From the NCBI RefSeq assembly GCF_018398875.1, contig NZ_JAGWDK010000010.1, positions 1-64,000 of the forward strand: 64,000 bases of DNA. Reading direction: 5' to 3'. Within the stretch, counting starts at the first letter, position 1, and each line of letters starts with the position of its first letter. Position numbers and translations under genes: made by a program. Of this stretch, positions 25,733 to 34,348 are shown piece by piece. The DNA comes from Bradyrhizobium sp. sGM-13 (GTDB lineage Bacteria; Pseudomonadota; Alphaproteobacteria; Rhizobiales; Xanthobacteraceae). The notes beneath the pieces are model-generated. The model was given only the letters and a program-made list of their open reading frames with translations, did no database searches and had not been told where the DNA came from.

Positions 25733-25968
25733 TCGTCCTTCAGGTAAAACTTCCGTCCGAGACGGCGGTGCACCGACATGACGGCGCGGTCGACGTCGCT
25801 GATCAGGCTGTCGCCGAGAACGACGTTGGGGATTTCCCAGTTCCGCCCCTCGCGGACATTGGGAAGCGCGCGCACGGCGGGGACGGACGCCGTTTCGCAT
25901 CCCGGTTGGCTGCGAAGCGCCGCGTCGGCGATCTGCGTCAGCTCGGCTCTGCTCTTTCCTGCCGTCAC
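25729..25968 (-). CDS. Small hypothetical protein
   Basis: A 79-residue soluble protein, no known domain. The C-terminal part (NWEIPNVVLGDSLISDVDRA, then VHRRLGRKFYLKDD) has a balanced composition of charged and hydrophobic residues that looks protein-like rather than chance. It lies 19 bases downstream of the SDR gene on the same strand and may be co-transcribed. Family unknown to me. Confidence 0.55.
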   Translation of the reverse strand: MTAGKSRAELTQIADAALRSQPGCETASVPAVRALPNVREGRNWEIPNVVLGDSLISDVDRAVMSVHRRLGRKFYLKDD

Positions 25969-25987
25969 TGGTGGCTGGTGCCTTTGC

Positions 25988-26839
25988 TCATCCCGGCGGC
26001 GTCAGCCCGAGACGCTTGGCGATGATCTTGTCGAGCGTGCGCTTGGGCAATACGGCGGCCATGAACTGCCGCATCGGATCGGGCGCGATGACGTAGCGCA
26101 CTTTGGGACTGGGCCGCGTCAACGCCTCGAACACCTTCTCGGCGATCATCTCGGACGGCAATCCGTTCGCGCCGAGTTGCAGCATGAAGGCGCGGATTTT
26201 CTGCAGCGCCGGGAAATACGGCGAGTTTTTGTAGGCGGAGATGTCAACCTCCTCGGCCTTGCTCCAGATCGGCGTCTTGACCGCGCCCGGCGCGATGACG
26301 ATGACGTCGATCCCGAACAACATCAGTTCGCGGCGCAGGCTCTCCGACAGCCCCTCGATGGCGTGCTTGGAGGCGGAATAGGCCGAGGTCAGCGGATTGC
26401 CGTTCTTGCCGGCGACCGAGGAGATCATCACGATCCGCCCCTTCGGCCCCTTCAGGGCCGGATCGGAGCCGAGCAGCGGCCCGAATGCCTGGGTCGCAAT
26501 GATCGGGCCGATGAAATTGACCTCCATCTGGCGACGGAATTCGTCAGCGGCGAGTTCGAGCACGGGACCTGCGACCGCAATGCCGGCATTGTTGACGAGG
26601 CCGGCGAGCGTTTCGCCGCCAAGGGCGGTGCGGACCTCGCGCGCCGCCGCCAGCACCGCGGCTTCATCGGTGACATCGAAGGTCAGCGGCTTGAAGTTCG
26701 TCCCGAACTCGCTCCTGAGGCGGTCGGCATCGGCCTGCTTGCGCACGCTGCCGAACACGCGGAAGCCGCGGTCGAGCAAGAGCTTCGCACTGGCCCAACC
26801 GATGCCTGTGGACGCGCCGGTGATGACAACAGATCTCAT
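25988..26839 (-). CDS. Short-chain dehydrogenase/reductase
   Basis: A 283-residue classical SDR. TGASTGIGWASA (residues 7-18) is the NAD(P)-binding glycine motif, NNAGIAV is the second cofactor motif, and MISSVAG...YSASKHA carries the catalytic Ser, Tyr and Lys. The C-terminal third has a longer helical tail (PKRTLDKIIAKRLGL). Substrate cannot be predicted. ATG at 26839. Confidence 0.9.
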   Translation of the reverse strand: MRSVVITGASTGIGWASAKLLLDRGFRVFGSVRKQADADRLRSEFGTNFKPLTFDVTDEAAVLAAAREVRTALGGETLAGLVNNAGIAVAGPVLELAADEFRRQMEVNFIGPIIATQAFGPLLGSDPALKGPKGRIVMISSVAGKNGNPLTSAYSASKHAIEGLSESLRRELMLFGIDVIVIAPGAVKTPIWSKAEEVDISAYKNSPYFPALQKIRAFMLQLGANGLPSEMIAEKVFEALTRPSPKVRYVIAPDPMRQFMAAVLPKRTLDKIIAKRLGLTPPG

Positions 26840-27250
26840 GACCTAAGCCCTTGTAAGAAGTTTAATGAAGTTCGTCGTGAAGGAATGCTTAAGCGCCGGC
26901 TCCGTGGGCTTCCTCCGCGGGGTGCAGCCAGCCTTGACGGCGTCTTGTTCGGCAGATTGCTATTCGAATCTTCCCGGGAACGATTTGGTGAGGATAGCAG
27001 CCGGACCGGGGTACCGGAAGCCGCGGCAGATGGCCGATCGGTTCGACATCGGCGATTTATTGCGCGAAATCGCGGCATACGTCCCGATCGGATTGGTAAA
27101 GCAATTCAGAACGCAAAATTTGCAATGTGCGGCCTGCTTCGACGTGCGTCTGTCCGCAACAACCTCGGCCGATGCATTGCCCGATTCACATGCAGTCGGT
27201 CTGTGTTCTACCGGGTCCCCGCCTTTAACGCAGGTGTAAGGCTCGGTTGG
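26840..27250. other. Intergenic stretch without a gene
   Basis: Between the divergent SDR and DUF2336 genes. Open frames on both strands lack ribosome binding sites and recognisable motifs. The promoters of both genes should be here; none is clear. Confidence 0.4.
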
Positions 27251-27298
27251 CCATTGTGGGCGCGAACCCTTCAACAACAGACAGGCTGCCCACAATGG
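27251..27298 (+). promoter_or_regulatory. Inverted repeat covering the DUF2336 start codon
   Basis: Perfect 11-bp repeat, ccattgtgggc (27251-27261) and gcccacaatgg (27288-27298), loop of 26 bases. The right arm includes the ATG at 27295-27297. In RNA it would bury the start codon, and in DNA it could be an operator. Confidence 0.6.
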
Positions 27299-28401
27299 TG
27301 CAACAGCCGGCGCACTCGATCATTGCCGAACTTGAAGATGCCGTCAGAGGCGGTTCATCCGCCAAGCGGGTGGAGACCCTGCGGCAGGTCACCGATCTCT
27401 TCCTCCATGACGGAGAACGCCTTAGCGACGACCAGGTCAAGGTCTTCGACGACGTGCTCTGCCTCCTGATCGCGCGTGTCGAGACGCGGGCGAAGGCCGA
27501 ACTTTCCAAGCGGCTGGCGCCGCTCGACTACGCCCCGTTCGAAGTCATCCAGCATCTCGCCTGGGACGACGAGATCGAGGTCGCCGGCAGCGTGCTCGCC
27601 CATTCCAGCCGGCTCGGGACCGATGTGCTGGTCAAGATCGCCAGCAGCAAGGGACAGGATCACCTGCTCGCCATTTCCGGCCGGACAAGCCTGCCCGCCG
27701 TCGTGACCGATGTCATCGTCGATCGCGGCGAAGACCAGGTGATCCGCAAACTCGCCAACAATGCCGGTGCGCAGTTTTCCGATGCAGGCTATTCCAACAT
27801 CGTCGCCCGCGCCTCAGCCGACGACGAACTGGTCGAGATCCTCGGCCTTCGCGGCGATCTGCCGCCAAACTGCATGCGCGATCTGCTGCGTCGCGCCAAG
27901 GAAGCGGTCCGCGCCCGCCTGCTGGCCATCGCGCCGCCCGCGCTCCAGGAAGAGATCAAGCGGGTCCTGAACGAGGTCGCCCGCGAGGCCCCGCCACCGA
28001 GCCGGAGCTTCGGAGTCGCCGAGGAACTCGTGAAGCTGATGAAGGGGCTGAACGAGCTCGATGACGCGGCGGTGTACAAATTCGCTGAAACGAACAAGTT
28101 CGACGAAGTGACGGTCGCGCTTGCCGTCCTCAACGACATGCCGATCGAGATGACGGCGAAGCTGATGGAAGGGCCGCGGGCCGACCTGATCCTGATTCCC
28201 TGCCGCTCAGCGCGGCTGAACTGGCCGACGGTCGAGTCGATCTTGCGCAACCGGCCGGTCAAGCCTCCGATCAGCGAGCAGACGCTGGAGATCGCGCAAC
28301 GCGATTTCCGCAAGCTGTCGATGGAGACGGCTCAGCGCACCGTCCGCTTCTGGCAGTTGCACAACAAGATCGAGAAAGAGCCAATCATCCGGACGAATTG
28401 A
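27295..28401 (+). CDS. DUF2336 domain protein
   Basis: A 368-residue soluble protein of the DUF2336 family, common in alphaproteobacteria and of unknown biochemical function. It is mainly alpha-helical with HEAT-like repeats; IAELEDAVRGGSSAKRVETL begins the domain, with VTDLFL and LIARVETRAKAELSKRLA after it, and IAQRDFRKLSMETAQRTVRFW at the end. I use the ATG at 27295; a TTG in frame at 27247 would extend it by 16 residues. The start lies in a perfect inverted repeat. Confidence 0.8.
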   Translation: MVQQPAHSIIAELEDAVRGGSSAKRVETLRQVTDLFLHDGERLSDDQVKVFDDVLCLLIARVETRAKAELSKRLAPLDYAPFEVIQHLAWDDEIEVAGSVLAHSSRLGTDVLVKIASSKGQDHLLAISGRTSLPAVVTDVIVDRGEDQVIRKLANNAGAQFSDAGYSNIVARASADDELVEILGLRGDLPPNCMRDLLRRAKEAVRARLLAIAPPALQEEIKRVLNEVAREAPPPSRSFGVAEELVKLMKGLNELDDAAVYKFAETNKFDEVTVALAVLNDMPIEMTAKLMEGPRADLILIPCRSARLNWPTVESILRNRPVKPPISEQTLEIAQRDFRKLSMETAQRTVRFWQLHNKIEKEPIIRTN

Positions 28402-28462
28402 GCGGTCGAATTGGGTCTTGCCTGTGCGCCGTGGTCACGGCGCGCACACGGTCCGGAACCGG

Positions 28463-29299
28463 TCACCGGCCATCCAGCGCGCGATCCAGCCAACCATCGG
28501 CGCCGCCCCGGACCCATTCAAAGCCGAGCCGCCGGGGTAGATCGACACCCTCGGGGCGAAGCATCCGCACCTCTGGGTGCTCGAAACTATCCGGCATCAG
28601 ACAGAAGCCGAGACCCGCCGCCACCATCGCGAGCGCCCGCGCATCGCTGTCCGTCTGGGCGACGACCTTCGGCCGCACCTTCCAGGCATCGAGAATGCGC
28701 GACGCCGACTGCAATTGCTCGCAGTGTATGCGCACGATCAGGGGCTGGCCCGCCAGTATCTCAGGCGAGACTGGCCCGCGCGGAAATGAACGCGCCGAAA
28801 CGGCCAGCGCCTGCCGATCCGCCGCCAATTCCAACTGCCGGTGGCCGCGTGCGGCCGATCCGAGCGCCGTCAGGACGACATCGTAACGGCCATTGGCAAG
28901 CCGCTGCCGCAGCTTGGCAAGCGTCGCATCTTCGGTCCGCCACGATCGCCCCGGCTCGATTGCCCGCAACCGCTCAATGCATTGCGCCACGAATGCCGGA
29001 GCAATCGTCGGCAGAATCGCAAGCCGCAGCGGCCTGCCCGACGGCCTGCCGCCGGACGCCGCCTTGAGCCGTTCAGCCTGACGCAAAATCGACCGCGAGG
29101 TCTCCAGTACCTCTTCGCCCCTCGGCGTGAGCCTCACGCCACGCGCATGACGCTCCAGCAGTGCGAATCCCAGCTCGGCCTCGAGGGAAGCTATCGCGGC
29201 CGACAGCGTCGGCTGCGTGACGAACGCCCGGCGCGCGCCGGCGCTGAAGCTGCCCGCTTCGGCGACAGCCACGAAATACCTGATCTGCTTGAAATCCAT
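28463..29299 (-). CDS. LysR-family transcriptional regulator
   Basis: A 278-residue regulator. MDFKQIRYFVAVAEAGSFSAGARRAF begins the winged helix-turn-helix, with TQPTLSAAIASLEAELGFAL as the recognition region; the rest is the LysR substrate-binding domain (ILPTIAPAFVAQCIERL and so on). It is divergent from the thioesterase gene, the usual layout for LysR regulators and their targets. A T-N11-A palindrome overlaps its own start region at 29302-29316. ATG at 29299. Confidence 0.92.
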   Translation of the reverse strand: MDFKQIRYFVAVAEAGSFSAGARRAFVTQPTLSAAIASLEAELGFALLERHARGVRLTPRGEEVLETSRSILRQAERLKAASGGRPSGRPLRLAILPTIAPAFVAQCIERLRAIEPGRSWRTEDATLAKLRQRLANGRYDVVLTALGSAARGHRQLELAADRQALAVSARSFPRGPVSPEILAGQPLIVRIHCEQLQSASRILDAWKVRPKVVAQTDSDARALAMVAAGLGFCLMPDSFEHPEVRMLRPEGVDLPRRLGFEWVRGGADGWLDRALDGR

Positions 29300-29301
29300 C
29301 C

Positions 29302-29316
29302 ATAGACGATACCTAT
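29302..29316. promoter_or_regulatory. Candidate LysR-type operator
   Basis: ATAG-N7-CTAT, which fits the LysR T-N11-A rule. It lies three bases upstream of the LysR start codon and about 85 bases before the divergent thioesterase, a position suited to autorepression and activation. Confidence 0.45.
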
Positions 29317-29399
29317 AGCTCGATATCGGAGCAATCGTGATTGCCTAAGCCTCGCGCTGGTCCGAGCATGGCGCCCGTCAATGGAGCCGGGAGAGACCG

Positions 29400-29855
29400 A
29401 TGGATCATCCGAAACCGCAGATGTCTGCGCACGATGCGATCCGCGAACTGGTCGAACGGGTCACCTATGCGCCCGGTTATACCAAGGCCGTCGGCACCAG
29501 GGTCGAGCACGCTGAACCCGGCCATGTCGTGATGTCGCTCGCGAAAAGCGACGGTCTCGTGCAGGCGAACGGCTTCTTTCATGGCGGCGTCATCGCCGGG
29601 CTGGCGGACCATGCCGGTGGCGGGGCCGTCACCACGGCCATGCCGCCTGGCCGGTTCGCGGTGACCGTAAACCTCCAGGTCAGCTATCTGGCTCCGGCAA
29701 AGGGGGAATCACTCATCGCGCGCGCCCGCGCAATCCAGGTCGGAAGCACGATTGGCGTGGCGCATGTCGACGTGGCGTCGCTGTCCGACGGGACGGAGAC
29801 ACCGTGTGCGGTGGCGATCGTGACGCTTCGCGGCGTCGACTTTCCCGCCAAATAA
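29400..29855 (+). CDS. PaaI-family hotdog-fold thioesterase
   Basis: A 151-residue protein. The hotdog helix region reads GLVQANGFFHGGVIAGLADHAGGGAVTTAM in pieces, with HGGVIAGLAD being the PaaI signature and the Asp its likely catalytic residue; FAVTVNLQVSYLAPAKGE follows. The family hydrolyses acyl-CoA thioesters, often aromatic or medium-chain. Target is unknown. Probably controlled by the divergent LysR regulator. Start ATG after GGGAGAGA. Confidence 0.9.
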   Translation: MDHPKPQMSAHDAIRELVERVTYAPGYTKAVGTRVEHAEPGHVVMSLAKSDGLVQANGFFHGGVIAGLADHAGGGAVTTAMPPGRFAVTVNLQVSYLAPAKGESLIARARAIQVGSTIGVAHVDVASLSDGTETPCAVAIVTLRGVDFPAK

Positions 29856-30177
29856 AAGCCACACAATGCCGGAGAGTGCGGCAGGTTCCGGAGACGGAAC
29901 GCGTGTTGCCGAGGCGACGCGAGGCTTGGTGATCCGGCATTTGAGGTGCCGGCATGATGAAGATCGATGCTTGGCCTGCTACCAACGAAGATGGATCTCG
30001 TTTGACGAACGAGAATGCACATTAAGCAACCGAGTTTTGACTCGGTGAACGCTCATCTTTCCGTCGCTGACGTAATCGTTGAACTGCCTCCCACCCAAGA
30101 ATGTGCATGAAGCGTCAGTTCTTCGTTTGGGTCGCTGGCGTGGCGGGATGAAGAATGTGCTTGAAGCTGTAATCCTT

Positions 30178-30213
30178 CGAAGAAACGGCGAGACCGTTTG
30201 TGCGATCTCGCCG
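30178..30213 (-). terminator. Terminator-like hairpin downstream of ilvC
   Basis: cggcgaga (30186-30193) and tctcgccg (30206-30213), 8-bp stem, 12-base loop. On the minus strand it is followed by TTTCTTC. It lies about 200 bases past the ilvC stop, beyond two palindromic repeats. Confidence 0.55.
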
Positions 30214-30304
30214 GATATACCGAGTAAGGCTTAAAGATTGGTATGCTGGTAACGCATCGAACCTGCCACTGAATGCTGTCGTGTCCCGGACGCGGTGCAG
30301 CGCC

Positions 30305-30397
30305 GTAGGGTGGGAATAGGCGCTCTTTGCGCTGTGCCCACCATCTCTCCACGGAAGTCACTATAAGTGGTGGCACGCTGCGCTCTGCCCACCCTAC
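30305..30397. repeat. Pair of GGTGGGC-family repeats in opposite orientation
   Basis: Copy one at 30305-30344 is inverted (gtagggtggg...gcccaccat); copy two at 30368-30397 is direct (tggtggcacg...gcccaccctac). Together they form a composite element about 90 bases long just beyond the ilvC stop. Confidence 0.75.
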
Positions 30398-30412
30398 ACG
30401 ATCGTCTGCGCC

Positions 30413-31432
30413 TCAGTTCTTGGTCTTGTCGACCAGCGCGCCCTTCTTGATCCACGGCATCATATCGCGGAGCTTGGCGCCGACTTCCTCGATCGGATGC
30501 TGGGCGAGCTTGGCGCGGGTCGCCTTGAACGAGGTCTGGTTGACCTTGTTCTCCAGCATCCAGTCGCGGGCGAACTTGCCGGACTGGATGTCGTTGAGCA
30601 CCCGCTTCATCTCCTTCTTCGTCTCGTCAGTGACGATGCGCGGGCCGGTGACGTATTCGCCGTACTCGGCGGTGTTGGAGATCGAGTAGTTCATGTTGGC
30701 GATGCCGCCTTCATAGATCAGGTCGACGATCAGCTTCACCTCGTGCAGACACTCGAAATAGGCCATCTCCGGCGCGTAGCCGGCTTCGACCAGCGTCTCG
30801 TAGCCGCCCTTGATCAGTTCGACCAGGCCGCCGCAGAGCACCACCTGCTCGCCGAACAAGTCGGTCTCGCACTCTTCCTTGAAGGTGGTCTCGATGATGC
30901 CGGCGCGGCCGCCGCCGATCGCCGAGGCATAGCTCAAGCCCAGGTCATGGGCATTGCCGGAGACGTCCTTGGCGATCGCGATCAGGCAGGGCACGCCGCC
31001 ACCGCGCTGATATTCCGAGCGCACGGTATGGCCGGGGCCCTTCGGGGCGATCATCAGCACGTCGAGGTCGGCGCGGGGATCGAGCAGGTTGAAATGGACG
31101 TTGAGACCGTGCGCAAATACCAGCGCCGCGCCCTTCTTCATGTTGTCGTGCAGGTGCTCGCGGTAGATGTCGCCCTGCAGTTCGTCCGGGGTCAGCATCA
31201 TGACGAGGTCGGCCCATTTCGCGGCCTCGGCGACTTCCATCACCTTGAAGCCGGCGGCTTCCGCCTTCTTGGCCGAGGCCGAGCCCTTGCGCAGCGCAAT
31301 CGCCACTTCCTTGACGCCGGAGTCCTTCAGGTTCAGCGCATGGGCGTGGCCCTGGCTGCCATAGCCGACGATGACGACCTTTTTGCCCTTGATCAGGTTC
31401 AGGTCGGCGTCGCGATCGTAATAAACACGCAT
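30413..31432 (-). CDS. ilvC: Ketol-acid reductoisomerase
   Basis: A 339-residue class I enzyme. It converts acetolactate and acetohydroxybutyrate to the dihydroxy acids in valine, isoleucine and leucine synthesis, using NADPH and Mg. Visible: GYGSQGHAHALNL (Rossmann motif, about 23-35), APKGPGHTVRSEYQRGGGVPCLIA, and the knotted C-terminal domain with ETDLFGEQVVLCGG and YECLHEVKLIVDLIYEGG carrying metal-binding acidic residues. Length is typical of the short class. It is the last gene of the ilv block, but 145 bases separate it from the LysE gene, so it may have its own promoter. Confidence 0.98.
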   Translation of the reverse strand: MRVYYDRDADLNLIKGKKVVIVGYGSQGHAHALNLKDSGVKEVAIALRKGSASAKKAEAAGFKVMEVAEAAKWADLVMMLTPDELQGDIYREHLHDNMKKGAALVFAHGLNVHFNLLDPRADLDVLMIAPKGPGHTVRSEYQRGGGVPCLIAIAKDVSGNAHDLGLSYASAIGGGRAGIIETTFKEECETDLFGEQVVLCGGLVELIKGGYETLVEAGYAPEMAYFECLHEVKLIVDLIYEGGIANMNYSISNTAEYGEYVTGPRIVTDETKKEMKRVLNDIQSGKFARDWMLENKVNQTSFKATRAKLAQHPIEEVGAKLRDMMPWIKKGALVDKTKN

Positions 31433-31577
31433 GGTCGTTTCCTCAATCGATGGCCAAAACGGCCGGTTAATCAGGCGTTTGGACAGGTGGGACCGCCGGT
31501 CGCCCGCGAATTTCCGGCGTTGTCTAGAGCATTTTCACTCGAAGGGGAAACCCGTTTATGCATGGCCCGCTGCGGCA

Positions 31578-32180
31578 TCATGCGTCCATGAAGACCGGAT
31601 AGAGCGAGGCTAGGAGCAGCACTGCCATCACGATATTGAAGGCGCGCACCGCCCGGCGGGAGGTCAGGATCGGCCGCAGGGCGGTGCCGAACAGAGCCCA
31701 GGCGGTGCAGGACAGGATACCCAGGAGCAGGCTTAAGCCGACCTGGATCGCGATATTCCAGGGATAGGCGGCGATCGCCGCATAGGCGGTGATGGTGCCG
31801 ATTACCATGACCCAGCCCTTGGCGTTGACCCACTGGAACATCGCCGCGCCCCAGAACGTCATCGGACGACCCCGGCTGTCCTGATCGGCGGACGGCGGCT
31901 CGGACATCGCAATCGCCCAGGCCAGATAGATCAGGTAGGCCACGCCGGCATATTTCAGGATAGTCTGCAGCACCGGATAGGCGATGAAGATGGTCCCGAG
32001 CCCGAGACCGACCGCGCCGACCATGAAGGCAAAACCGACCGTGATTCCCATGATGTGCGGGATGGTCGGGCGGAAGCCGTAGGTGAGCCCCGACGACAGC
32101 AGCATGATGTTGTTCGGCCCCGGCGTGAAGAACATCACAGTGGCGAACATGATGAAGGCGATCAGCAGGGATTGCGACAT
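31578..32180 (-). CDS. LysE-family amino acid exporter
   Basis: A 200-residue membrane protein with six hydrophobic segments. FFTPGPNNIMLLSSGLTYG near the N terminus is the LysE/RhtB signature. The family exports amino acids such as lysine, threonine, homoserine or branched-chain types. Starts 7 bases after the EamA gene within the ilv block; a role as a relief valve for that pathway's products is inferred from position only. Confidence 0.88.
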   Translation of the reverse strand: MSQSLLIAFIMFATVMFFTPGPNNIMLLSSGLTYGFRPTIPHIMGITVGFAFMVGAVGLGLGTIFIAYPVLQTILKYAGVAYLIYLAWAIAMSEPPSADQDSRGRPMTFWGAAMFQWVNAKGWVMVIGTITAYAAIAAYPWNIAIQVGLSLLLGILSCTAWALFGTALRPILTSRRAVRAFNIVMAVLLLASLYPVFMDA

Positions 32181-32187
32181 GGGGGCC

Positions 32188-33078
32188 TCATGCGATCTTT
32201 GGCAGAACTTGTTTTTCTGAAGCCTTGGTAGGTTTGGACAGCAGCATGACGGCGATGCCGCCGACTACGGTGACCATGCCGGCAAGCCGTAGCGGCCCAA
32301 AAGTTTCGCCGAACACGACGGTCGATGCAGCGGAACCGACGAACGGCACCAACAGCGCGAACGGCACAACCTGCGCCGCCGGATAATCCCGCAGCAGCCG
32401 GCCCCACAACCAATAGGCGATGCTGGTGGAGACGCCGCCGAGGCCAATCATGCACAGCAAGCCGGTGAGGGACATGTGGGTCAGCGCATACCAGGTCGGC
32501 TGCGGGCCGTTGCTGACCAGCGTCAGCGCAAACAGCGGAACTGCCGCAACCAGACACAGCCACGCGAACAGGTCGAACATCGGCACGCCCTGCGCATGCC
32601 GCAGCAGCAGGTTGCCGGCCGCGAAGCTGAGCGGCGAGATCATCAAGATCGCGAAGGCGCTGACGCTGAAATCGTAGCCGACGGTGCCGCAGATCATCAG
32701 CAGGCCTGCGGTGGCGATAGCAATGCCGACCGTCTGCCCCGCGCTCGGCCGCTCGCGAAACAACAGCGCGGCAAAGCCGATCGTGAACAGCGCCTGGCTC
32801 TGCACGATCACGCTGGAGAGACCGACCGGAACGCCGCGCGCAATGGCAAAGGCCTGGGCGAGAAACTGGCCGAGGAACAGCGTGAAGCTGATCGCGACCA
32901 GCACCGTCCAGGAAACCTTGGGCCGCGCCACGAACAGGCAGGGCAAGGCCGCGATGGAAAAGCGCAGCGTCGTCATCAATTCCGGCGAAAACTCGTCGAG
33001 CGCGATCCGGCTGGCCACGAAAGCAAGCCCCCAGATCACCGCCACCAGCACGGCGATGCAAACATCGGCCGGTTTCAT
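32188..33078 (-). CDS. EamA-family (DMT) transporter
   Basis: A 296-residue protein with ten hydrophobic segments in two EamA repeats (VAVIWGLAFVASRIALDEFSPE opens the first, LCMIGLGGVSTSIAYWLWGRLL is in the second). These are metabolite exporters, often of amino acids. It starts 4 bases after the methyltransferase stop and runs into the LysE gene, so two exporters lie back to back in the ilv operon. Confidence 0.88.
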   Translation of the reverse strand: MKPADVCIAVLVAVIWGLAFVASRIALDEFSPELMTTLRFSIAALPCLFVARPKVSWTVLVAISFTLFLGQFLAQAFAIARGVPVGLSSVIVQSQALFTIGFAALLFRERPSAGQTVGIAIATAGLLMICGTVGYDFSVSAFAILMISPLSFAAGNLLLRHAQGVPMFDLFAWLCLVAAVPLFALTLVSNGPQPTWYALTHMSLTGLLCMIGLGGVSTSIAYWLWGRLLRDYPAAQVVPFALLVPFVGSAASTVVFGETFGPLRLAGMVTVVGGIAVMLLSKPTKASEKQVLPKIA

Positions 33079-33082
33079 TTTT

Positions 33083-33778
33083 TTAGCTCTGTTGATCCGG
33101 CTTTGGTTTGCGCAGGATATAAGTGCCGTGCAGCGGCGCGTGGTAGTCGACCGATTCCAGCGTGAAGCCGATATCGGTCAGCATGCGTTCGATCACCCAG
33201 CCGAAGGTCGAGTACTCGTCACGCATATGGGTGACCACGCCTTCGCGCTGGAAATCGTGGTTCTTGATGGTGAAATCGGCCCACTGCTCGATATCGCGCT
33301 CAGTGCCGTCGGGCATGCTGACGAACACGATGTCGCGCAGGTAGAAATTCGCGCCGGGCTTCAGCGCGGCATAGATCCTTGCCAGCGCCACCGCCTTCCA
33401 GAAATCCGGCAGGTGGTGCAGCGTGAATTCGCTGACGATCAGGTCGTAGGAATTGGGCTGGTAGGCAAAGCTCAACAGGCCTGCCGGCTGGGTGCGGATC
33501 GCAACCTTGCGGTCGCGGGCCTGGATATTGGCGAGCGCCAGCATCGCCGGCGAAATATCTATTGCGTCGACCTCGGCCCCCATCAACGCCGCTTCGCAGG
33601 CCAGTACACCGTTGCCACAACCGATATCGGCCACGCGCCAGCCGCGCTGCACGCCGAGCATGGTAAGCGCGGCCCGTGCGCGCTCGTCGCTGTCGTCATG
33701 CCGGTCGTAGATCGAGGCGACCGCCGAATCGAGCCCGAGTCGCCGCCTTTGAGTGTAATACCAGTCACGCGCCAGCAT
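33083..33778 (-). CDS. Class I SAM-dependent methyltransferase
   Basis: A 231-residue methyltransferase. Motif I is VADIGCGNGVLACEAALMGA (about 59-78), then DAIDISPAMLALA and DLIVSEFTLHHLPDF. Target unknown. It begins 2 bases after the ilvH stop, so it is co-translated with it, which is odd for a branched-chain operon. Confidence 0.85.
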   Translation of the reverse strand: MLARDWYYTQRRRLGLDSAVASIYDRHDDSDERARAALTMLGVQRGWRVADIGCGNGVLACEAALMGAEVDAIDISPAMLALANIQARDRKVAIRTQPAGLLSFAYQPNSYDLIVSEFTLHHLPDFWKAVALARIYAALKPGANFYLRDIVFVSMPDGTERDIEQWADFTIKNHDFQREGVVTHMRDEYSTFGWVIERMLTDIGFTLESVDYHAPLHGTYILRKPKPDQQS

Positions 33779-33780
33779 GT

Positions 33781-34323
33781 TTACATCCCCTCAGGCCCGC
33801 GCCCGATCGCGGCAACGCCAGTGCGCGACACCTCGACAAGGCCGAGTGGGCGCATCAGGTCGATAAATTGACTGATCTTGGACGAATTGCCTGTGATCTC
33901 GAACACAAAACTCTCGGTCGTGGCGTCGATCACGCGAGCGCGGAACGCGTCCGCCAGGCGCAGCGCTTCGACCCGGCTGTCGCCGCGGCCGCGCACCTTC
34001 ACCATGGCGAGTTCCCGCTCGATCGAGCGGCCGGTAATGGTCATGTCGACGACGCGGTAGACCGGGATCATGCGGTCGAGCTGGTGCTTGATCTGCTCGA
34101 TCACCGTCGGCGTGCCCGTCGTGACGATGGTGATGCGCGAGAGATGTTTGTGGCTTTCGGTCTCGGAGACGGTGAGACTGTCAATGTTGTAGCCGCGCCC
34201 CGAAAACAGGCCGATCACGCGCGCGAGCACGCCGGGCTCGTTCTGCACCAGCACCGAGAGCGTATGCGTCTCGTTGGGATCGTGGCGCTCTTCCAGGAAG
34301 TAGGCGGATGCGGGCTGGTTCAT
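33781..34323 (-). CDS. ilvH: Acetolactate synthase small (regulatory) subunit
   Basis: A 180-residue protein. The N-terminal ACT domain reads HTLSVLVQNEPGVLARVIGL, then FSGRGYNIDSLTV, the site where valine binds for feedback control; the C-terminal half is the usual IlvH second domain (ALRLADAFRARVIDATTESF). It pairs with the large subunit at 35495-37270. Unlike the common ilvIH order, a threonine-dehydratase-like gene lies between the two. Confidence 0.96.
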   Translation of the reverse strand: MNQPASAYFLEERHDPNETHTLSVLVQNEPGVLARVIGLFSGRGYNIDSLTVSETESHKHLSRITIVTTGTPTVIEQIKHQLDRMIPVYRVVDMTITGRSIERELAMVKVRGRGDSRVEALRLADAFRARVIDATTESFVFEITGNSSKISQFIDLMRPLGLVEVSRTGVAAIGRGPEGM

Positions 34324-34348
34324 GGTGGTCCCCTTACATGTCCTCTCG

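Larger units (their letters stand above)
29856..30412. other. Intergenic stretch with hairpins and repeats
   Basis: No gene. From left to right: an ACCGAGT/ACTCGGT hairpin (30029-30046); two imperfect direct copies of a 29-base element at 30097-30125 and 30151-30179, both starting AAGAATGTGC and ending CTTCG; a terminator-like hairpin at 30186-30213; two GGTGGGC-family repeats at 30305-30397. Confidence 0.5.
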
